Below, in pieces: positions 8,606 through 18,084 of a stretch of DNA of 64,000 nt. The notes under the pieces are model-generated. The model did no database searches. It was not told the origin of the DNA and saw only the letters and a list, made by a program, of their open reading frames with translations. The stretch's first letter is position 1; every line of letters begins with the position of its first letter. The stretch comes from an uncultured Candidatus Melainabacteria bacterium (GTDB lineage: Bacteria; Cyanobacteriota; Vampirovibrionia; Gastranaerophilales; Gastranaerophilaceae), in assembly GCA_934667125.1 (NCBI GenBank), contig CAKULF010000005.1, positions 51,665 through 115,664 of the forward strand. The letters are read 5' to 3'. A program made the translations under genes and the position numbers.

Positions 8606-9405
8606 TAATAAGAAAAAAAAATATAAATAGACCTAAAAGTTCAACACCAAGCGCTTCAAACGGTAATGTTACAACATCAAAAAACATTATAAAAAAAGAA
8701 GAAGCTATTTTGGATGTTGAAAATGTTGAAAATACAAATAATGCAAAACCCGAAAAAAAAGAAATAGACGCTGTTTCGCTTGAGGAAGATTTTGAAAAAA
8801 TTGATATAACTTCGATTGATTTTAAAGAAAGAGTTGAAAGAAGAAGAGGGGATAGAAGAAAAAGCTATCGAAGAATAGACGAAAGATCACTTGTTTCAAG
8901 AGCTCAACAAGAAGCCCATAATATCAAGGAATTAGCCGCAAGAGAGGGGTATCAACAAGGTTTAAACAAAGCGCAAGAAGAAATAGATGAGATTAAAAAT
9001 TCTTTAGTTGAATTTTTATCTATGAAAGATAGTATGTATGAGGAATTTTTCCCTCATATTAAGGAGCTTGCGCTGGAAATTGCAAAAAAAATCATTAAAC
9101 AAGAAGTGACTATGTCTGATGAGATTTTAAAAAATGTCATAATTTCGGCGCTTGACGAGGTTAATTCCGATACTCAAAAAATCACTTTAAGGGTTAACCC
9201 CGAAGATGTTGAATTTGCAACGGTTTCGCTTCCTGAAATAATTGAAACAAAGTCCGCAGGCGTTAAATTTTCTATAACTGGAGATGAGAGCGTTGACAAG
9301 GGAAGTTGTATAATTGTGGCTAATAATGGGGTTATTGACGCTAATTTCAAAACTCAATTAGCCGTGTTGCAGTCTGCTTTTGGAATTTATAAGGGAGGCT
9401 TGTAA
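8602..9405 (+). CDS. fliH: Flagellar export regulator FliH (copy 1)
   Basis: A 267-residue protein whose C-terminal half (~110-267) matches FliH/SctL, the stator-like partner of the export ATPase FliI. Visible features are AREGYQQGLNKAQEEI, the helix LALEIAKKIIKQEV, and the terminal KITLRVNPEDVEFA ... GDESVDKGSCIIVANNG ... FKTQLAVL. The N-terminal ~100 residues are charged and low in complexity, including a VERRRGDRRKSYRR stretch. It overlaps the preceding gene by 4 bp (ATGA), so translation is probably coupled. No FliI gene lies in this operon; the only one in the window sits with the second fliH copy. Confidence 0.85.
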   Translation: MIIRKKNINRPKSSTPSASNGNVTTSKNIIKKEEAILDVENVENTNNAKPEKKEIDAVSLEEDFEKIDITSIDFKERVERRRGDRRKSYRRIDERSLVSRAQQEAHNIKELAAREGYQQGLNKAQEEIDEIKNSLVEFLSMKDSMYEEFFPHIKELALEIAKKIIKQEVTMSDEILKNVIISALDEVNSDTQKITLRVNPEDVEFATVSLPEIIETKSAGVKFSITGDESVDKGSCIIVANNGVIDANFKTQLAVLQSAFGIYKGGL

Positions 9406-9407
9406 AA

Positions 9408-11495
9408 TTGGCTTCACCTAACGCTCCAAATTCAAATATATTGTCAGAAATGGCTCTTGCCATATTCGTTATCCTTTTAATCGGGATTTTGTTATTTGAA
9501 GTTCCAACTTGGATGATTAATATGTCAATCGGGTTTAATATCACGCTTGGAATTGTTCTTTTGATGATTTCATTGTATGTAAATAAACCCCTTGAATTGG
9601 CTGCGTTTCCATCTATTCTTTTGATTGGGACGGTTTTTAGGCTGGTTTTATCTATCGCTTCAACTCGTCTGATTTTAGCAAAAGGGGACGCAGGGCAGGT
9701 CGTAACCGCCTTTGGGGACTTTGTTTCAGGCGGTAATATGATAGTTGGGGTTGTAATTTTCTTAATTATTACAGTCGTCCAATTTATGGTTATTACAAAA
9801 GGTGCTGAACGTATTGCCGAAGTTTCCGCCCGTTTCGCACTTGACGCTATGCCAGGTAAACAAATGACAATCGACGCCGACTTTAACGCAGGTTTGATTT
9901 CGCCCGAAGAAGCCGTAAAACGTCGTGAAGATTTACAAAGAGAATCAAGCTTATATGGCTCAATGGATGGTGCTATGAAGTTCGTTAAAGGTGATACAAT
10001 CGCAGGTATCATCATTACTTTAATCAACATCATTGGCGGTTTGATTATTGCAATTTTAATTAACGGAATGAGCGCAGAAGACGCCGTTAATAAATATACC
10101 GTTTTAACAATCGGGGATGGTTTGTGCTCTCAAGTTCCATCACTTTTAATGTCAATTTCATCAGGTGTCGTTATGTCCCGTGCAACAGGTTCAGGGGTTG
10201 CATTGGGTTCAGATTTGGCTATGCAAATCTTATCAAAACCGACAAGTTTGTTCCTTGCAGCAGGATTTTTATTCTTATGCGCAATCACCTCTCCTTGGAC
10301 GGGTTTACCTTGGTATCCGTTTATTATATTTATGCTAATCCTAATCGGGGCGGGCTTATCCGTTCTTGTTAATCAAGATGTTCAACAACAACTTGGTCAA
10401 TTGGACGCTGTTAAACAAAATATGCAAAACCTTGTTAACCCTAATAAAATGTATGAAAGATTAGGGGTTGATGTTTTATCTTTACAAGTTGGGGCAGGAT
10501 TGTTGGTTATAGCTGACCCCGAGCAAGACGGTCAATTATTGGCTAAAATTGCTGCTCTTCGTCAAAGAGTAACTGATGATTTGGGTTATATCATCCCAAA
10601 TATCCGTATTATGGACTCATCCGCTATTGGGGATAACGAATATTTAATTTCAATTCGTGGAAACCCTGTTGCAACAGGTTCGGTTTACCCTGGGAAATTA
10701 ATGGTTATAGCCGACCAATATCAAGCATTGGGCAAAAAAGTGCCTGATAATGCTATTGCTTCAGTTGAACCGACTTATCAATCTCAAGCATATTGGATTA
10801 ATCCGCAACATATCGATAAAAACGACAACATTCAAGCGGTTGACGCTGTGGATGTTATTGTGACGCACTTACAAGAATGCGTTAGAAAATATGTTGACGA
10901 GGTTATGACAAAAACAGACGTATTAAAATTGATGGAACTTGTTAAATCGCAAGACCCAACGCTTGTTAACGACCTTGTTCCAACGATTATTTCAACATCT
11001 GACCTTAGAAAGATTTTTGTTAACTTAATTAGAGAAAAAGTTTCAATTAAAGATATTATCTTCATTTTTGAAAGACTTTGCGATTATGCAAGATTTTCAA
11101 AAGAGCCTGATATCTTGTCTGAACGGCTTCGTGCGGCTTTAGGACGTCAAATTTGTCTTTCTAACGCTAATAAAGAAAAGGTTTTATATGCTTTAACTTT
11201 GTCATCTCAATGGGAAAAAACGCTTGACGACAGCTGCCAAAGAACGGAACTTGGAACAATGTTCTTGCTTAATCCTATGCAAGTTCAAGAACTTATTGAA
11301 ACAACCGCAAACACTCTAATGCGTGCGCAAGGGGCTGTTGGGGTTCAACCTGTTATATTATGTTCGCCAAGAATTAGGCTTCCTTTGTATCAAATGCTAG
11401 AGCGCCATATTCCGACTATTGTTGTAATTTCATATTCTGAATTGATTACAGATATTAGAGTTGAAGCTATTGATACTATTGGAGAAGACTACTAA
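9408..11495 (+). CDS. flhA: Flagellar export gate protein FlhA
   Basis: A 695-residue FlhA/SctV homolog, the nonameric export gate of the flagellar or type III apparatus. Eight membrane helices occupy ~1-320. The cytoplasmic linker contains ITKGAERIAEVSARFALDAM and MPGKQMTIDADFNAGLIS. The C-terminal ring domain contains the conserved LRAALGRQI. Translation starts at TTG (9408) with AGGGAGG ~9 nt upstream and only 2 nt after the fliH stop. The linker reads LYGSMDGAMKFVKGD, closer to the virulence-type SctV signature than to the FlhA form (FYGAMDGASKFVKGD), while the C-terminal domain looks flagellar. It overlaps the convergent hydF by 20 bp. It is the only FlhA in the window. Confidence 0.93.
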   Translation: MASPNAPNSNILSEMALAIFVILLIGILLFEVPTWMINMSIGFNITLGIVLLMISLYVNKPLELAAFPSILLIGTVFRLVLSIASTRLILAKGDAGQVVTAFGDFVSGGNMIVGVVIFLIITVVQFMVITKGAERIAEVSARFALDAMPGKQMTIDADFNAGLISPEEAVKRREDLQRESSLYGSMDGAMKFVKGDTIAGIIITLINIIGGLIIAILINGMSAEDAVNKYTVLTIGDGLCSQVPSLLMSISSGVVMSRATGSGVALGSDLAMQILSKPTSLFLAAGFLFLCAITSPWTGLPWYPFIIFMLILIGAGLSVLVNQDVQQQLGQLDAVKQNMQNLVNPNKMYERLGVDVLSLQVGAGLLVIADPEQDGQLLAKIAALRQRVTDDLGYIIPNIRIMDSSAIGDNEYLISIRGNPVATGSVYPGKLMVIADQYQALGKKVPDNAIASVEPTYQSQAYWINPQHIDKNDNIQAVDAVDVIVTHLQECVRKYVDEVMTKTDVLKLMELVKSQDPTLVNDLVPTIISTSDLRKIFVNLIREKVSIKDIIFIFERLCDYARFSKEPDILSERLRAALGRQICLSNANKEKVLYALTLSSQWEKTLDDSCQRTELGTMFLLNPMQVQELIETTANTLMRAQGAVGVQPVILCSPRIRLPLYQMLERHIPTIVVISYSELITDIRVEAIDTIGEDY

Positions 11496-12681
11496 TTTCG
11501 GGAAAAATTTCAAGACTTCTTTTCAAAATGCCATTCATATAGGCAATGGCTATGCCATAATTTACAATTTCAACATTTTTCAGCCTTGCTTTTTCAATCC
11601 TAGACTTCATTTCAGCCTCATTTAGCATGCAAGCTCCGCAATGTATTATTAAAGAATATTTTTCTAAATCATTGGGATAGCCGCCGCCTGAGGAAAAATC
11701 GAAAGTTAAATCTTTTTTTGTATAATTTTTTAACCAATTTGGAAGCTTAACCGAGCCTATATCGTTACATTGTCTATGATGTGTGCAGGCTTCTGAAATA
11801 AGGATTTTATCCCCATCCTTTAATTCATCAATCTTTTTAGCCCCTTTAACCAGAGTTTTCAAATCGCCCTTATAATTTGCAAAAAGAATTGAAAAAGAAG
11901 TTAAAGGAATATTTTTTTCAACAATTTTATCGACCTCTTTAAACACCTGAGAGTCAGTTATAACAAGCTTTGGCGGATTATTGAGCGATTTTAAAGTTTT
12001 TTCAAGCTGCTCTAATTGAGAGCAAATACAAATTGCTTTATTATCCAAAATTTCTCTAATTGTAAGGGTTTGAGGCAAAATCAACCTGTTTTTCGGGGCA
12101 GAATCGTCCTGTGGCATACATAAAAGCACAATATCATTTTCCGCTATTTTATTTTCTAAAATATGTTTTTCCTTTTTGCCCTCTTTTTTATACAAAGAAG
12201 CAATTTTTTCTTTCAAAAACTCAATATTTTCCTTTGTTTTAGCACTTACTATAAGCTCATTTTCTTTTATATCAAGGGTTTTAGAAGATAAATCCAATTT
12301 ATTATAAACAATTAAATATGGAATTTTTTTATTTTTCAAAAGCTCAACCAAATCATTTTCATAATTTGTTAAACCCTTATTAATATCAACAACAATAATC
12401 GCAATATCAGTCTTATCAAGGGTTTTAAAGGTTTTTTCTTTTCTTAAAGCGCCAAGATTGCTATTATCATCAATTCCTGCCGTATCAATTAAAACAACAG
12501 GTCCTAGAGGCAAAATTTCCATTGTTTTTTTAACAACATCAGTCGTTGTTCCCTCAACGTTTGAAACAATTGAAACATCTTGATTAGTTATAGCGTTGAT
12601 TAGGCTTGATTTTCCACTGTTCACTCGCCCAAAAAACGCAATATGACACCTGTTTGCAACAACTGTTCCTGATAATTCCAT
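11476..12681 (-). CDS. hydF: [FeFe]-hydrogenase maturation GTPase HydF
   Basis: A 401-residue protein with an N-terminal TrmE-like GTPase domain (P-loop GRVNSGKSS 18-26, switch motif DTAG 66-69, NKLD 127-130). A dimerisation domain follows, then the C-terminal FeS domain with the HydF-specific pattern C-T-H (299-301) ... HCGAC (347-351). HydF is the scaffold on which the H-cluster [2Fe] subcluster is assembled before transfer to the hydrogenase. The presence of all ligands suggests a functional protein and hence an [FeFe]-hydrogenase, HydE and HydG elsewhere in the genome. It follows fliI by 45 bp on the same strand and may be read from the flagellar operon. Confidence 0.95.
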   Translation of the reverse strand: MELSGTVVANRCHIAFFGRVNSGKSSLINAITNQDVSIVSNVEGTTTDVVKKTMEILPLGPVVLIDTAGIDDNSNLGALRKEKTFKTLDKTDIAIIVVDINKGLTNYENDLVELLKNKKIPYLIVYNKLDLSSKTLDIKENELIVSAKTKENIEFLKEKIASLYKKEGKKEKHILENKIAENDIVLLCMPQDDSAPKNRLILPQTLTIREILDNKAICICSQLEQLEKTLKSLNNPPKLVITDSQVFKEVDKIVEKNIPLTSFSILFANYKGDLKTLVKGAKKIDELKDGDKILISEACTHHRQCNDIGSVKLPNWLKNYTKKDLTFDFSSGGGYPNDLEKYSLIIHCGACMLNEAEMKSRIEKARLKNVEIVNYGIAIAYMNGILKRSLEIFPEISSLLQ

Positions 12682-12725
12682 AAATTAATCCTTATTTAAA
12701 CTTTTTAAATATTATACAATTAAAA

Positions 12726-14030
12726 TTATTTGTTGGATAATTCTATCATTTCTTGAATAATATTTTCATAAGAATTTTTATAATCTGCGCCTTGCTTCAA
12801 AAAGTCGTTTATCTCATCTATCAAGCTTATAGCCTTATCAACATTCGGGTCGCTTCCTTTTGCATAAGCTCCGATATTGATTAAATCTTCATTTTTTCTA
12901 TATAAAGCAAGTAAATTCCTGATTTTTCCTGCTGCTGCCTTGTGTTCAGCCGGTACAATATTATTCATAACACGAGAAATACTAGCTAAAACATCAATAG
13001 CGGGATAATGATTTTTATGCGCAAGCGCACGAGAAAGCACAATATGACCGTCTAATATGCTTCTTGCAGCGTCCGCCACAGGTTCATTCATATCATCGCC
13101 TTCAACCAAAACAGTGTATAGACCTGTGATTGTACCGTATTTATTCGCCCCTGCACGTTCTAGGAATTTAGGCAACAAAGCAAATACAGATGGCGTATAT
13201 CCACGTGTTGCAGGGGGTTCGCCTACTGCAAGCCCGACTTCCCTTTGAGCAAGCGCAATACGAGTCACGCTATCAAGCATAAATAAGACATCTTTGCCTT
13301 TATCTCTAAAATATTCAGCTATAGCACACGCTACAAAACTGGCTTTGATTTTAACAAGAGCAGGCTGCTCGGACGTTGCACAAACAACAATAGAGCGCTT
13401 CATGCCCTCTGTTCCCATAGTGTGTTCAATAAATTCTCTAACTTCTCTGCCACGTTCACCAATTAACGCTATAACGTTAATATCGGCGGTTGTATTTTTA
13501 GCAATCATTGCCAAAGTTGTTGATTTTCCAACGCCAGAACCTGCAAAAATCCCAACCCTTTGCCCTTTTCCGATTGTATTTAAACCGTCTATCGCTTTTA
13601 AACCAAGAGAAAGCACCTCGTCAATCGGTTTTCTATCCATTGGATTGATTATTTTAGCATTAGTTGGATAATAATCATCCGCAACTATTTCGCCTTTGCC
13701 GTCGATTGGGTTTCCAAGCCCGTCTAAAACCCTGCCCAACAGCGCTTCAGACACTTTTACTTTCATTTGAGTTTGGGTATTTATAACTTTTGCGCCTGCT
13801 TTTAAGCCCTCAATCGAGCCTAAAGGCATTAACAATATACAATCTTGCCTAAAACCCACAACTTCAGACAATATAATCTCATCATTATCCAAAACGATAT
13901 GACACAAGTCGCCAATTGAAGAAACAGGCCCGTCCGCAACAATCGTTAAACCAACAATTTCAACGATTTTGCCGATTTTTGTTATGGTATTTGAATTATT
14001 TATAATTTCATTTATATTATTCAGCTTCAT
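12726..14030 (-). CDS. fliI: Flagellar export ATPase FliI
   Basis: A 434-residue protein of the FliI/SctN family, the hexameric ATPase of the flagellar export apparatus. It has an F1-beta-like N-terminal barrel (1-90), the P-loop GSGVGKST (164-171), the conserved ALIGERGREVREFIE, and a Walker B region FMLDSVTRIALAQREVGLAVG. The GEPPATRGYTPSVFALLPKF segment is typical of FliI/SctN. Length is normal. The gene overlaps the upstream fliH by 14 bp, giving the usual fliF-fliG-fliH-fliI order. It is the only export ATPase in the window and may serve both FliH proteins. Confidence 0.95.
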   Translation of the reverse strand: MKLNNINEIINNSNTITKIGKIVEIVGLTIVADGPVSSIGDLCHIVLDNDEIILSEVVGFRQDCILLMPLGSIEGLKAGAKVINTQTQMKVKVSEALLGRVLDGLGNPIDGKGEIVADDYYPTNAKIINPMDRKPIDEVLSLGLKAIDGLNTIGKGQRVGIFAGSGVGKSTTLAMIAKNTTADINVIALIGERGREVREFIEHTMGTEGMKRSIVVCATSEQPALVKIKASFVACAIAEYFRDKGKDVLFMLDSVTRIALAQREVGLAVGEPPATRGYTPSVFALLPKFLERAGANKYGTITGLYTVLVEGDDMNEPVADAARSILDGHIVLSRALAHKNHYPAIDVLASISRVMNNIVPAEHKAAAGKIRNLLALYRKNEDLINIGAYAKGSDPNVDKAISLIDEINDFLKQGADYKNSYENIIQEMIELSNK

Positions 14031-14931
14031 TTGAATTATATTCTTCTAAATCCAGTCCTGTTGCGGCTTTTTCGTATATATCCCTTATTAAAATATCAGC
14101 TTGAGAAGAAATTGAAGAGTCAAATCTTTCTTTCAAATTTTCAACAATAATCGTATCATCCTTAAAATCAGGACTATAAATTATATTAAAACCCTCATAT
14201 TGCTTGAAATTTTCAAATTCAATTTCTTCGTCGTTGTCTAAATTTTTATTTTGCAAATCGAACAACAATTTAGCATATTTTGTACTTAAAATTATATTTA
14301 TATCTTCTTTTTTTTCAAGCAATTCAACCGTTTTTTTGATTATTTTTTCAAGAGTTTTGCCATCAACTTCTTTCAATAATATCTTTTTTGAAATATTAAC
14401 GATAATATCAACAATATCTTTTGAAGCGGATTTTAGGATTTTTTCTTTTACTTCTTTTTGAGATGAACAAAATTTATTAAAATCTTCAATTTTTTCAACC
14501 AATTCTTCTTGAGCTTTTTCAACTCCCTCGTTGTGTCCGTCAGTGTAACCATCTTTTGTTGCTTGAATTCTGATATTTTCAAGCTCATCTTGAGAATTTT
14601 TTAACAATTCTTGCGCTTGGGTTTTAGAATTATTTTCAATTTCTTGAGCTTTATTATTCGCTTCATCTATTATTTTTCGAGCCTCAATCTTCGCATCTTC
14701 AACTATTTTTGCCTTTTCAATATTAGCTTCTTCAATAATTTTTCTTGCTTGCTCTCTTTCTTTTTCATATTGCGTTTGAACAAGTTCAAGTTCATTAGCT
14801 TGAGGTTCTTGTTCGATTGGCTCTTCTTTAATAGGAGCATAATTTTTATAATCATCAAAATCAGACGAATTTACACGCACAACAAATTCATCACTATCGT
14901 AGTTTATTTTGTTTTGATTAATTTTACTCAA
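14017..14931 (-). CDS. fliH: Flagellar export regulator FliH (copy 2)
   Basis: A 304-residue FliH homolog. Residues ~52-135 are a long charged helix with many AxxxG-like and Ala/Glu repeats (KIVEDAKIEARKIIDEA), as in FliH/ATPase-stator stalks. It is followed by GYTDGHNEGVEKAQEEL and a C-terminal FliI-binding domain with ISKKILLKEV. Translation appears to start at TTG (14931-14929), overlapping the fliG stop by 8 bp. It overlaps fliI downstream by 14 bp, so fliG, fliH and fliI are translationally linked. It is clearly different in sequence from the FliH at 8602-9405. Confidence 0.85.
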   Translation of the reverse strand: MSKINQNKINYDSDEFVVRVNSSDFDDYKNYAPIKEEPIEQEPQANELELVQTQYEKEREQARKIIEEANIEKAKIVEDAKIEARKIIDEANNKAQEIENNSKTQAQELLKNSQDELENIRIQATKDGYTDGHNEGVEKAQEELVEKIEDFNKFCSSQKEVKEKILKSASKDIVDIIVNISKKILLKEVDGKTLEKIIKKTVELLEKKEDINIILSTKYAKLLFDLQNKNLDNDEEIEFENFKQYEGFNIIYSPDFKDDTIIVENLKERFDSSISSQADILIRDIYEKAATGLDLEEYNSNEAE

Positions 14932-15946
14932 TCATTTCATCCTCTTGTTCGTTACGATAGATTGTAACTTCGCCTGCTGCTTCTAACATTTTTATGATAC
15001 CAACAATCTTAGATTGAGCTTTTTGAACCTCTTTAGAACGAACAGGTCCCATATATTCAATATCTTCAAGCAATACAGCTTGCGCACGTTCTGACATATT
15101 TTTAAGAATTTTTTGTTTAACATCTTCCTTAGAACCCTTAAGCGAAGTTGCCAAATCTCTTGAATCCACTTCTCTTAAAACTCTTTGAATTGAAGCGTCA
15201 TCAAGTTGAACAATATCTTCAAATACAAACATAAGACTTCTAACATCTTCCGCTAGTTCAGGGGTTTCAAGTTCCATTTGCTCAATAACGTTCTTTTCAG
15301 TCGTTCTATCAGTACTATTCAAGATATCAGCAAGAGTCTTAGCGCCGCCTGCTTTAGAGAAGTCTGTTGCAACAATATTAGAAAATCTTGATTCAACAAT
15401 TTTTTCAACTTCGGAGATGACTTCTGGGTTTGTTGTTTCCATTTGCGCAATTTTTAAACCAACCCTATGTTGAACATCAGGCGCTAAATAGTTTAAAACT
15501 TTTGCGGATTGCTCGGGCTTTAAATATGCCAAAATCAAAGCGATTAATTGAGGGTTTTCATTTTGGAATGAAGTCGCTAATTGAACAGGGTCTGCCTCAT
15601 TAAAGAATTGGAACGGATTAGAATTTAAAATTGTAACCAATCTGTTTAAGATGTCGTTTGCTTCTGTTGCACCATAAGCTTTTTCCAATAATTCTCTAGC
15701 ATAATTCATACCACCCGAAGCCAATAAAGAAGAGGCTTGAAAAACTGTGTGAAATTCTTCAACTATGCTTTCAATAATTTCTTGCGGAAGCTTATTCATC
15801 CCCGCAATTTCAATTGTAATCTGTTCAAGAGTATTATCATCTTCAATATTTTTCATAATTTCAGCAGCCGCAGAAGGTCCTAGTGTGATTAAAAGGGCTG
15901 CGACTTTTTGAATTGAGGTCATTTGTTCTATATGTATGTTTGGCAT
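14924..15946 (-). CDS. fliG: Flagellar motor switch protein FliG
   Basis: A 340-residue full-length FliG, the rotor protein that couples the MS ring to the stator. The N-terminal domain contains QKVAALLITLGPSAAAEIMK. The middle domain contains LILAYLKPEQSAKVLNYLAPD. The C-terminal torque domain contains FEDIVQLDDASIQRVLREVD and NMSERAQAVLLEDIEYMGPV, retaining the charged residues needed for stator interaction. Length and domain order are canonical. It lies 3 bp downstream of fliF copy 2. Its completeness suggests that motor rotation, if it occurs, uses this copy. Confidence 0.95.
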   Translation of the reverse strand: MPNIHIEQMTSIQKVAALLITLGPSAAAEIMKNIEDDNTLEQITIEIAGMNKLPQEIIESIVEEFHTVFQASSLLASGGMNYARELLEKAYGATEANDILNRLVTILNSNPFQFFNEADPVQLATSFQNENPQLIALILAYLKPEQSAKVLNYLAPDVQHRVGLKIAQMETTNPEVISEVEKIVESRFSNIVATDFSKAGGAKTLADILNSTDRTTEKNVIEQMELETPELAEDVRSLMFVFEDIVQLDDASIQRVLREVDSRDLATSLKGSKEDVKQKILKNMSERAQAVLLEDIEYMGPVRSKEVQKAQSKIVGIIKMLEAAGEVTIYRNEQEDEMIE

Positions 15947-15949
15947 TTT

Positions 15950-17644
15950 TTATTCCTTAATATATGAAGTTAATACTCTGGCTGCTTCTTCAGGATCTTC
16001 CATAATCATATTGATAATTTCACCTTTTTTCCTATCCAAAGCAGAAGAATATTGAATTTCTTGTTGATAAAAATCTTCTTGATTGTTCTTGTTTTGTTGG
16101 AAAGCAAGATACGGGTCATACGACGGTATAGCGTCATCCGGCGTGATTTCTTCTTCTTTAACATCGGCTTGTTTGAATAGATTTCCAAAATTATGTAAAG
16201 CTAACAAACCTAATATTAAAATAATCAAAACAGGAGAAACGTTTTTGAATATAAATGTTAAAACTTCCAAAATAAATTCTCTTTGGCGGTCTTGATCTTG
16301 TTTGATTTCCTCAGAATTATCAATTCCTGTGAATTTCAAACTTGTAACATTAACAACATCCCCTCTTGATTTATCAAGTCCTGTTGCAGCTGTGACAAGG
16401 TCTTCGATTTCGGTTTTTTCTTCGTCCGTTAAAATTTTATTAACAGCAACCGCAACGCTCATTCTTGTAACAGAACCTGGGGCATAGACAACTTGTTTAA
16501 CCTCTTTTGTTACAGCATATTGAGTTGCAGTTTTTTCTTTTTCATAGCTTAATTTTTTTGTTTCATCGTTTGCAGCAGCATTTGCTTTTTCATCAAAATT
16601 ATTTGTCTTATTAGGAGTTGCATTCAATGTTGCAGAAGCAACATTCGGGTCTTGTTGAAGTTGCAAACTTGCTTGCTCATCTAGTTGCGGAGTATCTTGG
16701 GTTTTTTCTTTGTCGTTTTGATTTGATGGTAATTGCTGAGGATTAGAATATACTTCCTTTTCGCCTTGATGAGAAACAATTATTCCTGAATTTGCTTCTT
16801 TATTTGGAGTGTAGCTTTCAATGGTTGAGCGGGTTTGATTAAAATCCATAACCGTTGAAACTTGAACAGAAACGTTGTCTTTTCCCATTATTGTTTCAAG
16901 AGTGTCTTTGATTTTTTTAGCTGCTTCTTTTTCAAAATTTGTTCTATAGCTTTGCATATCTGTAGAATTTTTTGACACATCTTCAGATAAAACATTTCCA
17001 AACTGGTCTGTTATAAATACTCTGTCGTTTGTAAGCCTTGGAACAGAATAAGCTACAAGGTTTTTGATTGCTAAAATTTGACTTGCTTTTAGTTTAACCC
17101 CTGGGTTCAAAATTAAAACAACACTAGCAGATGGCTCTTCATCATCGTCCGAAAATATTGAACGTTCGGGCTCTGCCAACTGTACTCTTGCTTTTGCAAC
17201 GCCGTTGATTTTTTCAATTGAACGAGTCAATTCGCCTTGAAAAATTCTTTGTTTAGTTAATTTATTTTTAAAATCAGTCGAACCTAATTGCAAATCGTCT
17301 AATAATTCAAAACCGCCCGAAGTATCACGAATTAAGTCGTTTTCAGCGACATACATTTTCAAATCTTCTTTGTCTTGATTTCTAACCAAAATTGCTTTTT
17401 TATCGTCAGAAATTTTATAGGCATAACCGCTTTTTTTGAAACTTTCGGTTATAGAAGCAAGGTCTTCTTTTGTTAAATCCGAATATAAAACAGTCCAATT
17501 CGGCTCTGTTGCTTTAAAAATGAAAAATACTCCAACAACAAGCATTGCAACCAAAAGCGCCGCTATGGAAAACTTTTGATTTATATCAAGCTTCTGCCAA
17601 AGAGCTTTTATATCGTCTATTATCAGTTTTAAATGTTCATTCAC
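15950..17644 (-). CDS. fliF: Flagellar M-ring protein FliF (copy 2)
   Basis: A 564-residue FliF with canonical features. A membrane helix lies at ~25-45, followed by TVLYSDLTKEDLASITESFK and DLQLGSTDFKNKLTKQRIFQ. The conserved GELTRSIEKINGVAKARVQL and ASVVLILNPGVKLKASQI follow, then a Gln/Asn-rich variable insertion (~280-360), a second helix (~455-475), and a short C-terminal FliG-binding tail (IINMIMEDPEEAARVLTSYI). Start is GTG at 17644. It heads the fliF-fliG-fliH-fliI operon. It looks closer to standard FliF proteins than the copy at 5903-7621. Confidence 0.95.
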   Translation of the reverse strand: MNEHLKLIIDDIKALWQKLDINQKFSIAALLVAMLVVGVFFIFKATEPNWTVLYSDLTKEDLASITESFKKSGYAYKISDDKKAILVRNQDKEDLKMYVAENDLIRDTSGGFELLDDLQLGSTDFKNKLTKQRIFQGELTRSIEKINGVAKARVQLAEPERSIFSDDDEEPSASVVLILNPGVKLKASQILAIKNLVAYSVPRLTNDRVFITDQFGNVLSEDVSKNSTDMQSYRTNFEKEAAKKIKDTLETIMGKDNVSVQVSTVMDFNQTRSTIESYTPNKEANSGIIVSHQGEKEVYSNPQQLPSNQNDKEKTQDTPQLDEQASLQLQQDPNVASATLNATPNKTNNFDEKANAAANDETKKLSYEKEKTATQYAVTKEVKQVVYAPGSVTRMSVAVAVNKILTDEEKTEIEDLVTAATGLDKSRGDVVNVTSLKFTGIDNSEEIKQDQDRQREFILEVLTFIFKNVSPVLIILILGLLALHNFGNLFKQADVKEEEITPDDAIPSYDPYLAFQQNKNNQEDFYQQEIQYSSALDRKKGEIINMIMEDPEEAARVLTSYIKE

Positions 17645-18084
17645 AATTTTTATCCATCAATCTAATTTTACCCAAGTCTTTTTAGGATATAGTTATCCCC
17701 AATAATATAATATTATATTTGTAATTTATTTCCAATTATATTAAGTTTTCGCAATGAAAATGAAATTGATTTGGATATATGACGCAGATTTTTAATTAAA
17801 TTAACGCAACCACGGCTTGATTTTGTTAATCATTTCAACATCATCTTAAAACTACCACCCCGAAGTTGTTTTGGGGTCTTAAAATTGTTGAAAATTAGAC
17901 AAAAACCCAAAACTTAGTCATTCTTCGATAGCCATTTTCATTCTGATGTTTATTACTTTAAGAACAACTTTTAAATAGGGAAAAATAAAAACAAGGCAAA
18001 AGAACACAAAACAATAGAGCAGCATTCATATTAACTCCTTGACTATCAAAAAAGTTTATAGAACAGCAAAAATTATAAACAACT

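Noticed and set aside
4850..17644. A virulence-type injectisome
   Set aside because: FliE, a full FliG and a flagellar-type FlhB tail are present and no secretin or needle genes are seen; only the FlhA linker leans that way.
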